Positions 1-9,292 are shown, counted from the stretch's first letter. The stretch: 64,000 nucleotides of DNA from Gammaproteobacteria bacterium (GCA_030431775.1 JAUIHW010000004.1:1-64000), one strand, 5' to 3'. Translations and numbers: made by a program. Notes: generated from the letters alone by a model not told the origin.

Positions 1-45
1 GTCGTCGAGGAACTGCTGCACAAAGCTGCTGAAATCCTCATCCAT
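1..45 (-). CDS. HPt (histidine phosphotransfer) domain protein, N-terminal fragment
   Basis: Only the first 15 codons from ATG 45 are inside the window (MDEDFSSFVQQFLDD). The open frame continues upstream to a stop at 112-114, adding LLDEETIQELQVV before the Met. This resembles the start of HPt domains found next to flagellar operons, in which that preceding helix is part of the fold. The real start may therefore be a rare codon (ATT 93 or CTG 90) overlapping the preceding ATPase gene, which ends at 98. It would act as a phosphorelay intermediate. The identification rests on a short stretch. Confidence 0.45.
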   Translation of the reverse strand, partial: MDEDFSSFVQQFLDD

Positions 46-97
46 AACAACTTGCAGTTCCTGAATGGTTTCTTCGTCAAGCAGTTTCAGAATGGTC

Positions 98-688
98 TCA
101 GCACTGATAAGTTACGCGAATCTGGTTACGACGCCCGGAGTACTCCAGATTTTGCACCAGTGAGCGGACGATCTGCAAGCCCCGTCCACTCAGCGCATCC
201 TCAGCGGTTCGCGGCTGAGCCGCGCTTTGCTTGGCGGAAAATCCGCTGCCCGAATCAGCCACCGTCAACACCAGCGAAGGGCGGTCGGCAATATCGAGCA
301 TACAGTCAATTTTTATCCATACGCGCGCTTCGTTTCTTGCCCTGGCGAGCTGTTGCAAACGATCGCGCCGAACTCTGTGAAAGTCGTAAAATTCATCGGT
401 TTCATTTTTCTCGATATCGGCCAGACCCAGTACTCCATAGTCCAAAGCATTGACATACAGCTCGTTCAGTATGGTGTGGACATCCTGCTGAGCGGTGCGC
501 GGCAGCCCGCTTTTTAATAACGCCTGCACCACTTCGGATACCGGGCAGTATTCCGCCAGCTCGGCATTGCGAAACTCAAAGTCCAGTAACCAGCAATGCG
601 CCGAAGCGTATTGCCCTTTTGGGGTGTGCTCTGCATTCTCTTCGGCGGATTGATTTTGGCGCCGTGTTAATCGCCGATCGAGGAACAT
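98..688 (-). CDS. Anti-sigma-factor-type HATPase (RsbW-like) next to the flagellar operon
   Basis: A 196-residue GHKL/HATPase_c protein of the serine-kinase anti-sigma type. The N box is NELYVNALDYG (about 75-85), the G1 box DSGSGF (145-150) and the G2 box GRGLQIV (168-174). No membrane segment or receiver domain is visible. It follows fliJ by 55 bp and precedes an HPt protein. In pseudomonads the same position carries an anti-anti-sigma protein, a receiver/PP2C/HATPase fusion and an HPt protein, so this may be the surviving ATPase domain of that fusion or a stand-alone relative. The likely role is partner switching that affects motility or sigma-factor availability (inference). The domain call is firm; the target is unknown. 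Confidence 0.75.
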   Translation of the reverse strand: MFLDRRLTRRQNQSAEENAEHTPKGQYASAHCWLLDFEFRNAELAEYCPVSEVVQALLKSGLPRTAQQDVHTILNELYVNALDYGVLGLADIEKNETDEFYDFHRVRRDRLQQLARARNEARVWIKIDCMLDIADRPSLVLTVADSGSGFSAKQSAAQPRTAEDALSGRGLQIVRSLVQNLEYSGRRNQIRVTYQC

Positions 689-743
689 AATGACCGATTC
701 CGTGACAGTTTAATTACAGTGTAGTTCAGATTTGCGGTCGCCT

Positions 744-1241
744 TCAGCACACTTTAACCCGCTGAGAACCCGGCCCTGATAAACCTTGCTCAAAAGCCAA
801 TCGCACTGCGGACTCCTCCTCACTCTCGCGCTGCAGGCTGAGCTCCACCTGGCGCTGGTATTGTTGTTTGGCTCGGTTCAGTTTCTCCGCCAGCATCTGC
901 TCCCGCTGCCTCGCCACGGCCCAGTGTCTGCGATGGTGATCCAGGCTTTGTTCTGCATTGTGGCAGGCCGTGCGCTGTGTCTGGATAACACTGTCCAGTC
1001 TTTGGATAAACCTCAGTTGTCGACTGCGCGCTTGTATGTGCGCCACTCCGCGCTGTTCACGCATACTCTGCAGGTATTCCAATTGATAGTCATTCAGCTG
1101 ATCCAGCTTGGCCTGAGCGGCCAGTGCCTGTTGAGTGGCCGCTGCGGTTTGCAGTGCAACCGCACGCTCTTCGCCGGCGATCAGCCGGTGAAAGCTCTGC
1201 AAGGCGCGTATTTTTCGTTTTTGTGCCGCTCGATTAGCCAT
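744..1241 (-). CDS. fliJ: Flagellar export chaperone-like protein FliJ
   Basis: A 165-residue, almost entirely helical, Gln/Arg/Ala-rich protein with the predicted antiparallel coiled coil and size of FliJ. FliJ is the central-stalk component of the flagellar type III export ATPase, escorts chaperones and stimulates the FliI ring. ATG 1241 (MANRAAQKRK) is preferred over GTG 1253 because it overlaps the fliI stop by 8 bp, a normal coupling arrangement. Sequence conservation in FliJ is low, so the call depends mainly on position after fliI and on the coiled-coil character. Confidence 0.88.
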   Translation of the reverse strand: MANRAAQKRKIRALQSFHRLIAGEERAVALQTAAATQQALAAQAKLDQLNDYQLEYLQSMREQRGVAHIQARSRQLRFIQRLDSVIQTQRTACHNAEQSLDHHRRHWAVARQREQMLAEKLNRAKQQYQRQVELSLQRESEEESAVRLAFEQGLSGPGSQRVKVC

Positions 1242-2622
1242 TCTCAGCCACACTTAGTGCCTGGCTTTGTGGAACCGAGGGCGAGGCTTCCTGCGGTGCT
1301 GACGATGCACCGCTGATAAGCTGCTGCAGCGCGCTAACTGACTCCTCGATCGGGCAGCGCTCGGTAACATTCTGTTGAAGAAACTGCCTGATCTGCGGCC
1401 ATTTTTTAACCGCTGTGTCACTAAGCTCGTCACTGCCTTCCCGATAGGCACCAATGCTCAGCAAATCGCGAACTTCTTCATAAGCCGCCAGCCATTGTTT
1501 GCAGCGTATGGCCAGCGCGCCATGTTGCTCGTTCACGACCGAGGTCATCACCCGGCTGATCGATGCACCCACATCAATGGCTGGAAAATGTCCGGCATCA
1601 GCCAGTGATCTGGACAATACAATGTGGCCATCCAAAATCGCTCTGGAGGCATCGGCGACTGGATCCTGTAACTCATCGCCATCGGTGAGTACAGTGTATA
1701 TCGCAGTCAGGCTCCCTTCAGGATTGACGCCGTTGCCCGCCCGCTCAACCAATGCGGGGAGCTTGGCCAATACCGAGGCAGGATAGCCCCGGGTTGCTGG
1801 TGGTTCGCCGGCGGCCAGCGCTATCTCCCGATGCGCCTGGGCAAAACGGCTTAAAGAGTCCATCAATAGCAGAACATGTTTTCCTCGATCCCGAAAGTCC
1901 TCAGCAATTCGAGTGGCGAGGTTTGCGGCGCGCACCCGCTTGAGCGCTGTGTCATCGGCTGGCGATGCCACTACAATCGCTTTCTGGCGCATCTCTTCGC
2001 GCATATTCTGGTCAATAAACTCACGTACTTCCCGGCCGCGTTCACCAATCAGGCCAACAACCACAACATCGGCGCTCGTGTAGCGACTGATCATGCCCAG
2101 CAGCGTGCTTTTGCCCACACCGCTGCCCGCGAACAAGCCGATTCTCTGGCCTCGACCAAGTGTTAACAAGGCGTTGATTGATCGCACACCGACGTCCAGG
2201 GGTTCGCAAATCAGTTGGCGTTGCATTGGGTTAACCGGACTTGAGGCAAACTTAATGACCCGCTCAGTGGATAGCTCGCCCAAACCATCAAGCGGGTCGG
2301 CCAGGGCATCCACCACTCGACCCAGCAAGGCATCATCGCAGCGGAATTTTCCGCTGTGCTCCAGCGGGCGCACGCGTGAACCCGGGTAAAGGTGCTGCTG
2401 ACCGCACAGGGCAACAAGATAGGCCTTGTCTTCACAAAAACCCACTACTTCCGCTTCCACAGGACTATGCTCCGGGTGCTCGATAAGACAGCGGCTACCC
2501 ACCGCTACCCGCAGGCCGACTGCTTCGATGGTCAGACCCACGACACGAGTCAGCCGGCCGGTGGATTTTGGTTCAGGCCGGTAGTTGAATTGCTCGGCCG
2601 CCGTATGCAGCTGTTCCAGCAC
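1234..2622 (-). CDS. fliI: Flagellum-specific ATPase FliI
   Basis: A 462-residue ATPase of the F1-beta/type III export family that energises substrate unfolding and delivery at the flagellar export gate. Visible motifs are the Walker A AGSGVGKST (about 165-173), the catalytic-Glu segment GERGRE (193-198), the Walker B LLLMDSLSRF (251-260) and the export-ATPase signature GEPPATRGYPAS (272-283). Length is typical. It lies 21 bp after fliH and overlaps fliJ, so FliH, FliI and FliJ are coexpressed. Confidence 0.98.
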   Translation of the reverse strand: MLEQLHTAAEQFNYRPEPKSTGRLTRVVGLTIEAVGLRVAVGSRCLIEHPEHSPVEAEVVGFCEDKAYLVALCGQQHLYPGSRVRPLEHSGKFRCDDALLGRVVDALADPLDGLGELSTERVIKFASSPVNPMQRQLICEPLDVGVRSINALLTLGRGQRIGLFAGSGVGKSTLLGMISRYTSADVVVVGLIGERGREVREFIDQNMREEMRQKAIVVASPADDTALKRVRAANLATRIAEDFRDRGKHVLLLMDSLSRFAQAHREIALAAGEPPATRGYPASVLAKLPALVERAGNGVNPEGSLTAIYTVLTDGDELQDPVADASRAILDGHIVLSRSLADAGHFPAIDVGASISRVMTSVVNEQHGALAIRCKQWLAAYEEVRDLLSIGAYREGSDELSDTAVKKWPQIRQFLQQNVTERCPIEESVSALQQLISGASSAPQEASPSVPQSQALSVAENG

Positions 2623-2643
2623 TGCGTTCCTCCATGTGTGAAA

Positions 2644-3393
2644 TCACGTATCAACAACCTGGCTGATTTGCGAACGCAACGCTGACATCGCCTCATCCAG
2701 TCTCTGCTCAACGCTGTAGTCAAGCAACGCCCGGCGCGATTCAACGATGCAGTCGCCGGTTTGCAGCGTTGGGTCGGCAAGTAATTTCCAGTTGCGCCCG
2801 CTTTGTAAACTGCCCAGAGTAATGAAGTCCTGCTCGCTGACCCTGACTTCAAGAACCTGATCCTGCTCGGACAGACAGCTTAATGCCTGGTCGACCACAG
2901 CCTCCATGTCAGCACCCTGCATAGCCAATTCCTGCAGAGTTACCGTACGCACCAGTTTTTCCAGAATCTGCAACAGAAATTGTCGTTCCGCCTGATTATG
3001 CAGGTTTAGCGCCGCGGGCAATTGTTGCTCCAGTTGATCCACCACCTGCAAAGCGGCATCCAACCTGGTGTCGGCCTCCTGGCGCCCAAGCTCCATGGCC
3101 TGCTCGCGACCTTGCCGGCCACCATCCTCCAGACCTTTTTCAAACCCTTCCCGGTAACCCTGTTCTCTGGCTTCAACTAACAGGGCTTCCAGTTCAACCG
3201 CGGTTACCCGGCGACGATTGGGATAATTGGAATCAGTGTCGTGGGAATCTGCACATTTGCCCAATTCCGGGAATTGCGCTGTGTTCGTGCCCTCCTCTCG
3301 GGTAATGTAAACCACCGGATCACCACTGAGTTCGGGCAGCTGCCAATTGCTGATCTCCGCTATTTTATTGGCTGGTATGCGATCGCTTTCCAT
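2644..3393 (-). CDS. fliH: Flagellar assembly protein FliH
   Basis: A 249-residue FliH, the peripheral-stalk-like dimer that tethers and regulates the FliI ATPase and links it to the C ring. The middle holds a Gly/Glu-spaced helix (REQGYREGFEKGLEDGGRQG, about 95-114) with the GxxxG-type repeats characteristic of FliH. The C-terminal globular part (VEQALSCL/RVSEQD region) matches the FliI-binding domain. It begins 14 bp after fliG and sits inside the operon. Confidence 0.95.
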   Translation of the reverse strand: MESDRIPANKIAEISNWQLPELSGDPVVYITREEGTNTAQFPELGKCADSHDTDSNYPNRRRVTAVELEALLVEAREQGYREGFEKGLEDGGRQGREQAMELGRQEADTRLDAALQVVDQLEQQLPAALNLHNQAERQFLLQILEKLVRTVTLQELAMQGADMEAVVDQALSCLSEQDQVLEVRVSEQDFITLGSLQSGRNWKLLADPTLQTGDCIVESRRALLDYSVEQRLDEAMSALRSQISQVVDT

Positions 3394-3407
3394 TGTTTAA
3401 ACGACCA

Positions 3408-4421
3408 CTACAGCATTTCGTCGCCAGAACCACCCAGCATAATCTCGCCATCCTCCGCAAGTTTATGCGCCAAAGTAAGAATTTCTCGCTGAGCTTCCTC
3501 CACTTCGCTGACTCTGACTGGACCTTTCGCATCCAGATCATCGGCCAGCAACTCCGCAGCACGCTTCGACATATTGCCGAATATTTTCGCTTTCAATTCT
3601 TCACTGGCGCCTTTTAATGCAGTGATCAGCTTGTCAGTGTCCACTTCACGCAGGATGACCTGGATACCGCGGTCATCCACATTGAGCAGATTTTCAAAGA
3701 CAAACATCAGGTCTTTAATTTCGCCGGTCAGCTGTTCGTTTTCTTCATTAAGCTTTTCAAGCACATCAGCTTCCAGTTTCTTATCCAGGCTGTTGAGTAT
3801 CTCCGCGGCAATTCGCCGTCCACCCATAGAGCGGGCCTGCGATTTGGCATGGCCTGCAAACTGCTGTTCCAGAATGTCATTCAATTCCTGTAATGCTGCA
3901 GGATGAACTGTGTCCAGCTCGGCCACGCGACGGATGATGTCCAAACGGCTGCCCTCATCCAGATACTCAAGCACCTCAGCCGATCTTTCCGCTTCCAGAT
4001 AAGCAATAACAATGGCCTGTATCTGGGGATGTTCGTGGCGGATGATATCGGCGACTTTGCGAACTTCCATCCATTTCAGTGTGTCCAGACCGGAACTCGG
4101 CCCCCCCAGCAAAATGCGGTCTACCAGGCTATTGGCTTTGTCTTCACCAAGGGCTTTTACCATTACCTTACGAATGTATTCATCGGAGTCCGTGCCAATA
4201 CTGGTCAGACCACCAACATCGGTTAACAAGCTCTTTACTGCGGCCTCAACCTGTTCCTGCTGAACGTTTTCCAGCCTGTTCATCGAGGTGCCGATTGCTT
4301 GCACCTCCTTTGGGCCCATATTCTTCAAAACGGCTGCAGCATCGGCCTCGCCGAGAGACATCAGCAGGATTGCCGCCTGATCCACCTTAGGCAGTTTGTT
4401 CACCTCCGGTGTGTCACTCAC
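3408..4421 (-). CDS. fliG: Flagellar motor switch protein FliG
   Basis: A 337-residue rotor protein that forms the torque-generating part of the C ring on the cytoplasmic face of the MS ring. The N-terminal part (PKVDQAAILLMSLGE) binds FliF, the middle domain carries the EHPQ motif (about 130-133), and the C-terminal charged helix (DDRGIQVILREVDTDKL) is the stator-contacting region. Length is standard. Its ATG overlaps the fliF stop by 8 bp. Confidence 0.98.
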   Translation of the reverse strand: MSDTPEVNKLPKVDQAAILLMSLGEADAAAVLKNMGPKEVQAIGTSMNRLENVQQEQVEAAVKSLLTDVGGLTSIGTDSDEYIRKVMVKALGEDKANSLVDRILLGGPSSGLDTLKWMEVRKVADIIRHEHPQIQAIVIAYLEAERSAEVLEYLDEGSRLDIIRRVAELDTVHPAALQELNDILEQQFAGHAKSQARSMGGRRIAAEILNSLDKKLEADVLEKLNEENEQLTGEIKDLMFVFENLLNVDDRGIQVILREVDTDKLITALKGASEELKAKIFGNMSKRAAELLADDLDAKGPVRVSEVEEAQREILTLAHKLAEDGEIMLGGSGDEML

Positions 4422-6219
4422 TGTCAGCCACCCATTGTTTAATTACCTGTGCCACGCGATTCGGGTCCTGTTCTATCAAGTCTTTAATCGAGTCCATTTG
4501 CTGATCGAAGCTACCCTGCAATGCGGGTATCAATGCCATCTCTCCCTGCGCTCCAAGTGCCATTGCCTGCTGTTCCTGCTCGGCCAGAGCGACGGCCTCG
4601 GCTTCTTTGGCCATCTCGGCCGCCTTAGCTTTAGCACTGCTGTTGCTCTCGTCAGTTTTTTCATTTTCCACCAGCCCATCGTCCACAGAGCTGAGAACCG
4701 CCGGTGGCGCCGGCGGTGCAGCTTTGGAGAGGTTTTTCAGGGTCGGGCGCAGCACACCGAACACCAGTAGCAGTACAAACAACCCTCCCAACACTTGCTT
4801 GATCAGCTGAGAAAACCAGGCCTGCTGCCAGAAAGCCGGTTCCGGCAATGGAATGGCTTCGTCTTCGCGAACGAATTCGGCGTTAATCACGCTCACCGAG
4901 TCGCCACGCGCTGCATTAAACCCAACAGTATCCCGAACAAGCTGGGTAAGCCGCCCCAGCTCCTCTTCCGTCCACGGCTCGGCCACATATTTTGGTGTTG
5001 CGGCTTCGGCCGCCTCGCCTTCTTCAGCTGGCGCCTGTTCGGCCTCCTCGCCTTCCGCCGGAACAGGCAGTTCCTCCAATACCGATTTGTGATCAACCAC
5101 GACTGCCACTGCGATACGTTGTATCCGGCCGACCTGATGCTGGGTATGGCTGATGGTACGATCCAACTCGTAATTGCGCGTGCTCTGCCGGCGAGTGCTT
5201 GCATTCTGTGCCGCTTCAGCCGCCGCACCCCCACCGGGATTGTCAGCGGTCACAAATGCATCAGCCGGCGGCTGATTAGCCAGTGCGCCTGGTACCCCAC
5301 CCGCTGCCTGCTCGGTTCCACGGCGCTGTTCTTCGATTGTCGCTTCACTGCGGACCGACGGTAAATCCGGATTGAAGACTTCATCGGTTTGTTCCATCCT
5401 GGTGAAATCAACATCGATATTCACTTCAGCCCGGTACTTGCCCGGCCCTACGATCGGGCTGAGAATACTGTTCACCCGCTCGTTAAATTCGCGCTCCAGC
5501 TTCTTTTTGTATTCAAGTTGCCGAGACGCCTGTTCAAGCTCGCGCCCCTCTTCTGATGTGGACAACAGATTGCCCTGCTGATCGACGATAGTGACATCAT
5601 CAAGGTGCAGCTCAGGAATACTGAAAGCCACCATGTTACGTATTGCCTTCACCTGTGACGCAGACAAGCTGCGCCCAGCAAAAAGTTCTACGAACACGGA
5701 GGCACGTGGACGCTTCGCATCACGAATAAAAACTGACTCTTTGGGTATGGCGAGGTGAACCCGGGCGGTGCGCACGGCGTGGATATTGCTGATCGTACGG
5801 CCGAGTTCACCTTCCAGCCCACGTCGGTACCGAGCTGTTTCCATAAACTGGCTGGTGCCCAAGGACTGCTCCTGCTCCAATACTTCAAGACCCACTCCCT
5901 GGCTGGCATTAAAGCCGCTGGCAGCCAGTTTGAGCCTGGCCGAATGCAGTTGTCCTGACTCTACCAATAACGCGCCGCTGCGCGGATCAAGGCGGTACTT
6001 GATCTCGGCCGATTCCAGGATTTCAATGGCGTTGGTGGCATCGGCGTATTGCATGCCATCGTACAGAGGACGATAGTCGGGCTCCTGACTCCACAAAACC
6101 ACCGCGAAGCCAACCGCAACGCTCGCGGCGAGGCCCACCATCAAACCAAGCTGCCGAAGAAAACTGAGCCGATTGAATCCGGCGAAACCCAATACCGCCG
6201 TAGAATCTGCTGTTGCCAC
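4414..6219 (-). CDS. fliF: Flagellar MS-ring protein FliF
   Basis: A 601-residue MS-ring protein. A first membrane segment lies near residues 22-44 and a second near 465-490 (LIKQVLGGLFVLLLVFGVL). Between them is the large periplasmic region with the ring-building motifs YRPLYDGMQYADA and QLHSARLKLAASG. The cytoplasmic tail (SFDQQMDSIKDLIEQDPNRVAQVIKQW) is the FliG-binding peptide. An Ala/Glu-rich insert (about 405-430) is low complexity but in frame. It starts 27 bp after fliE. Confidence 0.98.
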   Translation of the reverse strand: MATADSTAVLGFAGFNRLSFLRQLGLMVGLAASVAVGFAVVLWSQEPDYRPLYDGMQYADATNAIEILESAEIKYRLDPRSGALLVESGQLHSARLKLAASGFNASQGVGLEVLEQEQSLGTSQFMETARYRRGLEGELGRTISNIHAVRTARVHLAIPKESVFIRDAKRPRASVFVELFAGRSLSASQVKAIRNMVAFSIPELHLDDVTIVDQQGNLLSTSEEGRELEQASRQLEYKKKLEREFNERVNSILSPIVGPGKYRAEVNIDVDFTRMEQTDEVFNPDLPSVRSEATIEEQRRGTEQAAGGVPGALANQPPADAFVTADNPGGGAAAEAAQNASTRRQSTRNYELDRTISHTQHQVGRIQRIAVAVVVDHKSVLEELPVPAEGEEAEQAPAEEGEAAEAATPKYVAEPWTEEELGRLTQLVRDTVGFNAARGDSVSVINAEFVREDEAIPLPEPAFWQQAWFSQLIKQVLGGLFVLLLVFGVLRPTLKNLSKAAPPAPPAVLSSVDDGLVENEKTDESNSSAKAKAAEMAKEAEAVALAEQEQQAMALGAQGEMALIPALQGSFDQQMDSIKDLIEQDPNRVAQVIKQWVADSE

Positions 6220-6246
6220 CCTAAGATCCTTTTAAAACCAGCCGAA

Positions 6247-6630
6247 TCAGACCGGCATGTTCATTACTTCCTGGTAAGCCTCTACCAGCCGGTTTCTGAT
6301 CTGGGTCATCGCCTGGAAGGCTACCCCAGACTTTTGTGAAGCAACCATGACATCACTGAGCGATACCTTGTTGTCACCCAGCTGATATGCTTCGGCCAGT
6401 TGGCCTGAGGTTTTCTGCAGCTCGTTCACCTTATTAATTGCCGAGCTGAAAACCTGATGAAAATCGGTTTTGCCAACCGCATCAGGCCCCTGTTGAATGC
6501 CCTTAAGCTGTAACTCCCGGCTTGCGGAAAGATCCTGCTGCGGTCGGGCAAGCGCCGGGTTTTGTACCTGCTCTCTTAACAGGCGCATTTGCCCCAGTAC
6601 ATTATTTATATCAACTCGTCCGCTATCCAT
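6247..6630 (-). CDS. fliE: Flagellar hook-basal body complex protein FliE
   Basis: A 127-residue FliE that joins the MS ring to the proximal rod and is among the earliest export substrates. The C-terminal block (VSLSDVMVASQKSGVAFQAM...RNRLVEAYQEVMNMPV) is the conserved polymerising helix pair. ATG 6630 is chosen over GTG 6639 because AGGA lies about 10 nt upstream, while it would be too close to the GTG. It is first in the operon. The 237 bp upstream show no convincing promoter to me. Confidence 0.96.
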   Translation of the reverse strand: MDSGRVDINNVLGQMRLLREQVQNPALARPQQDLSASRELQLKGIQQGPDAVGKTDFHQVFSSAINKVNELQKTSGQLAEAYQLGDNKVSLSDVMVASQKSGVAFQAMTQIRNRLVEAYQEVMNMPV

Positions 6631-6867
6631 ACTTCTCACTTCCTGGTTGTTTCAGGCGTCTGTCGGGGACCGGCAACAGACTGTCAATTTCTTGTCAGAA
6701 AGTCGTTGCCAACCATAATCCAGCGACCAGAATGACGGCTCTTTGACACCGGCATCACAGCGCGCTGCGCGATAATGTTGCATCCCGCGATGCTATCCAA
6801 GGAAAGTGCAGAAATCGGGCCAACTTGCTGCCGCTCATCCTTTTCAGGACGAATGGCTGTCTCTGGC

Positions 6868-7323
6868 CTAGAAAATACCCATCGAGATGCCGGCGGCCAT
6901 ACTCAGACCCAGCTCTTCACAGGCCTGATCGGTCTCGGTGCTGAATGAGCCCACCGAGCGCACCGGTTCGGCGACCTTGCGCAGCGGATAACCTAAAGCG
7001 ATTCTTTCCACCGCTGTAATGGCGCCAGTTCCATCATTGCCAGCCCCCACAAACAGGGCATAAGGTAAATTGAGTTTATAGGGCTCTGCTGGATAAAACG
7101 TGCGATCGAAAAAGTCTTTCAGCGCGCCGGACATATAGCCAAAGTTCTCCGGTGTCCCAAAAATCAATGCATCCGCGTCCAACAGATCCTGCAAACCAGC
7201 GTCCCCGGCCATCAGCAGACGGCTCTCCACTTCGCTTTCCTGACGAGCGCCGCGCAATACGGCTTCCGCCATTTGCGACACATGGCGACCCTGGCTGTGG
7301 TAAATGATGCGCAGTTGTTTCAT
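6868..7323 (-). CDS. Flavodoxin/NADPH-dependent FMN reductase family protein
   Basis: A 151-residue single-domain flavoprotein from the start MKQLRIIYHS. The N-terminal strand and loop YHSQGRHVSQMAEAV bind FMN phosphate. GTPENFGYMSGALKDFFDRTFYP (about 65-85) is the conserved second flavin loop of the WrbA/flavodoxin-like reductases. The extended frame to 7344 adds only seven residues and is less likely. Substrate unknown. It reads away from the divergent MDR gene at 7409, so the two may share a control region. Confidence 0.85.
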   Translation of the reverse strand: MKQLRIIYHSQGRHVSQMAEAVLRGARQESEVESRLLMAGDAGLQDLLDADALIFGTPENFGYMSGALKDFFDRTFYPAEPYKLNLPYALFVGAGNDGTGAITAVERIALGYPLRKVAEPVRSVGSFSTETDQACEELGLSMAAGISMGIF

Positions 7324-7408
7324 TAGCGTAATTTTGCCGGGCACACAGTGCTATTGATGCCCCGTATTATAAGAAGTGTACTGTAACTTTCGGGGGCTGC
7401 GGCCAGCA

Positions 7409-8434
7409 ATGACGACGATCAACCGACAGTGGCTACTTGATAGCCGGCCTTTGGGCATGGTCAGTGAGGATAATTTCCGCTATTTCGAAGCGCCAATGCC
7501 TGCTGCAGACCTGAGTTCAGGTGAATTCCTGGTGCGGGTTTTGTATTTGAGTTTCGAACCGGCTATGCGCGGTTGGATGGAGGATGCACCCAGTTACCTG
7601 CCACCGGCCGATCTGAATCAACCGATGCGGTCAGCCGGGGTGGCCCAGGTGATCGCGTCAGAAAACCCCGATTTCCCGGTGGGCAGCCTGTGTCAGGGCA
7701 TGTTTGGCTGGCAGGAGTATGCATTGGGTGGAAACGACAGCCTGTTCCCGGTCAATCCCCTGCCTGAGGGCACCCCACCAACCCTGCCATTGAGTGTTCT
7801 GGGCGGTACCGGGCTGACCGCCTACTTTGGCCTGTTGCACATTGGCGAACCCCAGCCGGGAGAAACGGTCGTGGTGTCTGGTGCTGCTGGTGCTACTGGC
7901 AGCGTTGCGGCACAGATTGCCAAGCTTAAAGGCTGCCAGGTGATCGGCATTGCCGGAGGCCAGAGCAAATGCAGCTGGCTGATAGACGAGGCCGGACTCG
8001 ACCATGCAATTGACTATAAATCGGAGAATGTGGAGCAGCGCCTCAGAGAGTTGTGTCCGGATGGTATTAACGTTTTTTACGACAATGTCGGCGGCGAAAC
8101 GCTGCAGGCAGCCATTGCAAATATCGCCAAATTTGGCCGCATTGTGTTATGCGGGGCAATTTCCGGTTACAACGATGCCGAGCCCGCAGCTGGCCCGAAC
8201 AATCTCATGAACCTCGTTAAATTCAGTGTCCGAATGCAGGGCTTTATCATGTTCGACTTTCTCGAGCAGATCGATGAAGCGTACCGGGATCTTGGGCAAT
8301 GGCTTGCGCAAGGCAAATTAATTTGGAAGGAGGACGTGCAGGAAGGCTTCGACAATATCCCCGCTACCTTCCTGCGTCTTTTCGATGGCCGCAACGACGG
8401 CAAGCAACTGCTCAAACTCGCCGACCCGGAGTGA
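7409..8434 (+). CDS. NADP-dependent MDR oxidoreductase (prostaglandin reductase/CurA-like)
   Basis: A 341-residue zinc-independent medium-chain reductase. MTTINRQWLLDSRPLG is the usual N terminus of this subfamily, which places the start at ATG 7409. The Rossmann motif VVVSGAAGATGSVAAQIAKLKG (about 151-172) binds NADPH, and FYDNVGGETLQAA is the downstream family motif. Known relatives reduce alpha,beta-unsaturated ketones and aldehydes. It ends 6 bp before an SDR gene and is probably cotranscribed with it. The actual enone substrate cannot be read from sequence. Confidence 0.9.
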   Translation: MTTINRQWLLDSRPLGMVSEDNFRYFEAPMPAADLSSGEFLVRVLYLSFEPAMRGWMEDAPSYLPPADLNQPMRSAGVAQVIASENPDFPVGSLCQGMFGWQEYALGGNDSLFPVNPLPEGTPPTLPLSVLGGTGLTAYFGLLHIGEPQPGETVVVSGAAGATGSVAAQIAKLKGCQVIGIAGGQSKCSWLIDEAGLDHAIDYKSENVEQRLRELCPDGINVFYDNVGGETLQAAIANIAKFGRIVLCGAISGYNDAEPAAGPNNLMNLVKFSVRMQGFIMFDFLEQIDEAYRDLGQWLAQGKLIWKEDVQEGFDNIPATFLRLFDGRNDGKQLLKLADPE

Positions 8435-8440
8435 CTTTTT

Positions 8441-9292
8441 ATGAATTCATTTACTGACAAGATTGCGGTCATCACCGGCGGTGCCAGTGGCATAGGGTAC
8501 GCGCTCGCAGAGCAGGCCTTACAACACGGAATGCGAGTGGCCATTGCTGACGTCGAGCAGTCAGCACTTGAAAAGGCCAGCGAACAGCTCAGCCAGCTCG
8601 GCGAGGTTCTGCCTGTTGTGACCAATGTCGCGGACGCGGACTCCATGGAAGCCTTTGCGAAGCAGGTCAAATCCCGCTTCGGCCGTGTTCACTTGCTGTG
8701 CAACAATGCCGGAGTTGGCGGCGGTGGGCCGATGTGGGAGCTCAGTCAGGCGGACTGGGAATGGGTGCTCGGGGCAAACCTTTGGGGTGTAATACATGGA
8801 ATTCGCCTGTTCACCCCAATGCTGGTTGAGCAGAACGAAGGGCATATACTCAACACGGCGTCCATTGCCGGGTTGGTTTCTGCTCCAGGCACCGGACCTT
8901 ATACGGTCAGTAAACACGCTGTCGTTGCCCTGTCTGAATGCTTGTACGGTGAATTGCGCAACGCAGGCAAAAATGTTGGGGTTTCCGTTCTCTGCCCCAG
9001 TTTTGTCAACACCAATATTTTTCGGGACACGCGTAATCGTCAGGACCTTCAGCTGGATGCTGAAAAAGCTGAAGAGATCAAAGCCATCGAAGCAATGACC
9101 GCTGGCATTTTCGCGAATGCAATGCCGCCTGAGCTGGTCGCAAAGCAATGCTTCGATGCCATTGCTCAAAAGAGTTTTTACATTTTGCCTCATCGTGAGG
9201 GCTCTTTACCGCTCATCGAACAACGCATGAACGACATTTTGCACAATGGCCAGCCAAGCATGCAGGGGCCGGAGCAATACCCTGGAATGTAG
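8441..9292 (+). CDS. Short-chain dehydrogenase/reductase
   Basis: A 283-residue classical SDR with cofactor motif TGGASGIG (about 13-20), NNAG near 89, a catalytic Ser in NTASIAG and the YTVSK active-site Tyr/Lys pair near 156-160. The acidic residue after the second strand (ADVEQ) suggests a preference for NAD(H). The C-terminal extension after the core resembles SDRs found with aromatic or lipid catabolism genes. It lies 6 bp behind the MDR reductase, consistent with a two-step reduction or oxidation of one unknown substrate. Confidence 0.9.
   Translation: MNSFTDKIAVITGGASGIGYALAEQALQHGMRVAIADVEQSALEKASEQLSQLGEVLPVVTNVADADSMEAFAKQVKSRFGRVHLLCNNAGVGGGGPMWELSQADWEWVLGANLWGVIHGIRLFTPMLVEQNEGHILNTASIAGLVSAPGTGPYTVSKHAVVALSECLYGELRNAGKNVGVSVLCPSFVNTNIFRDTRNRQDLQLDAEKAEEIKAIEAMTAGIFANAMPPELVAKQCFDAIAQKSFYILPHREGSLPLIEQRMNDILHNGQPSMQGPEQYPGM

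Noticed and set aside
1254-1454. Open frames on both strands opposite fliI, fliG and fliF
   Set aside because: They lack ribosome sites and protein-like composition and are shadows of the flagellar genes.
4980-5070. Ala/Glu-rich low-complexity stretch in fliF as a frameshift
   Set aside because: The frame is continuous and such linkers are common in the FliF periplasmic-to-cytoplasmic region.
6631-6720. A TGGCA...TTTCT match upstream of fliE as a sigma-54 promoter
   Set aside because: The -24 GG is present on the minus strand but the -12 GC element is missing at the right spacing, so it is not supported.
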